Below, in pieces: positions 63,930 to 64,000 of a stretch of 64,000 nt of DNA. Made by a program: the position numbers and the translations under genes. Where the stretch lies: the NCBI GenBank assembly GCA_014338405.1, contig JTDE01003521.1, positions 2,416-66,415 on the forward strand, in the 5' to 3' direction. The DNA comes from Paragonimus skrjabini miyazakii. Taxonomy: Eukaryota > Platyhelminthes > Trematoda > Plagiorchiida > Troglotrematidae. Position 1 is the first letter of the stretch; the number at the start of each line of letters is the position of its first letter. The notes beneath the pieces were generated by a model. The model was not told where the DNA came from and did no database searches. It worked only from the letters and a program-made list of their open reading frames with translations.

Positions 63930-64000
63930 GAAATCGTAGCACAGAAGTGCGAAATAGCCGGGAACAATTGTAGACGGTATCCGCGGGTAACTCGAAATTC

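Noticed and set aside
1..64000. CRISPR array, operon or prokaryotic defence system.
   Set aside because: Spliced genes and eukaryotic retroelements dominate; there are no regularly spaced short repeats and no bacterial-type gene clusters.

Overview
This is a eukaryotic, repeat-rich genomic window, most likely from a digenean trematode (fluke). The evidence is two interrupted animal genes, one of them carrying many 31-40 bp micro-introns of the kind known from schistosomes and other flukes, together with SR2/RTE-type non-LTR retrotransposons, Penelope-like elements with a GIY-YIG endonuclease, and a Ty3/gypsy remnant. Base composition looks moderate rather than strongly AT-rich, which would fit a liver, lung or intestinal fluke better than a schistosome. 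That last step is inference, and the species cannot be read from the sequence.

The left three quarters (8191-45801, + strand) is the 3' part of a neuropathy target esterase / lysophospholipase gene (PNPLA6/PNPLA7 type). Ten coding exons join in frame into 705 residues plus a stop. They hold the complete patatin catalytic domain, with the GGGGARG oxyanion motif, the GTSIG serine and the DGG aspartate, and a long Ser/Asp/Arg-rich C-terminal tail. The N-terminal transmembrane and cyclic-nucleotide-binding-like part was not found and probably lies upstream. Introns run from 123 bp to 11.6 kb, and one uses a GC donor. The large introns hold a gypsy pol remnant (10450-12490), an RTE reverse-transcriptase scrap (15410-15770), Penelope-like copies (21730-24010 and 36310-37150), a nearly full RTE element (31180-33820) and two copies of a ~600 bp unclassified repeat (17181-17779 and 24901-25500).

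From 46.8 to 53 kb the sequence is intergenic or intronic. It holds RTE fragments, a tRNA-like SINE head and two exon-like open stretches (50936-51075 and ~52303-52489) that may belong to an unidentified + strand gene.

The right part (53574-63929, - strand) is a tRNA pseudouridine synthase of the Pus3/DEG1 family. Thirteen exons were joined in frame to about 418 residues. Ten of its twelve introns are 31-40 bp, while one is 8,465 bp and has absorbed two RTE elements in opposite orientation plus a 489-base assembly gap (56682-57170). The two genes share no evident pathway. They converge, with the NTE 3' end facing the PUS3 3' end across about 7.8 kb.

I found no clear novel multi-gene system. 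The most notable points are the micro-intron/giant-intron contrast, the GC-AG intron, the RTE copies that keep only their 5' end, a 26-bp palindrome formed around a tRNA A-box, and the possible unidentified gene between the two recognised ones.
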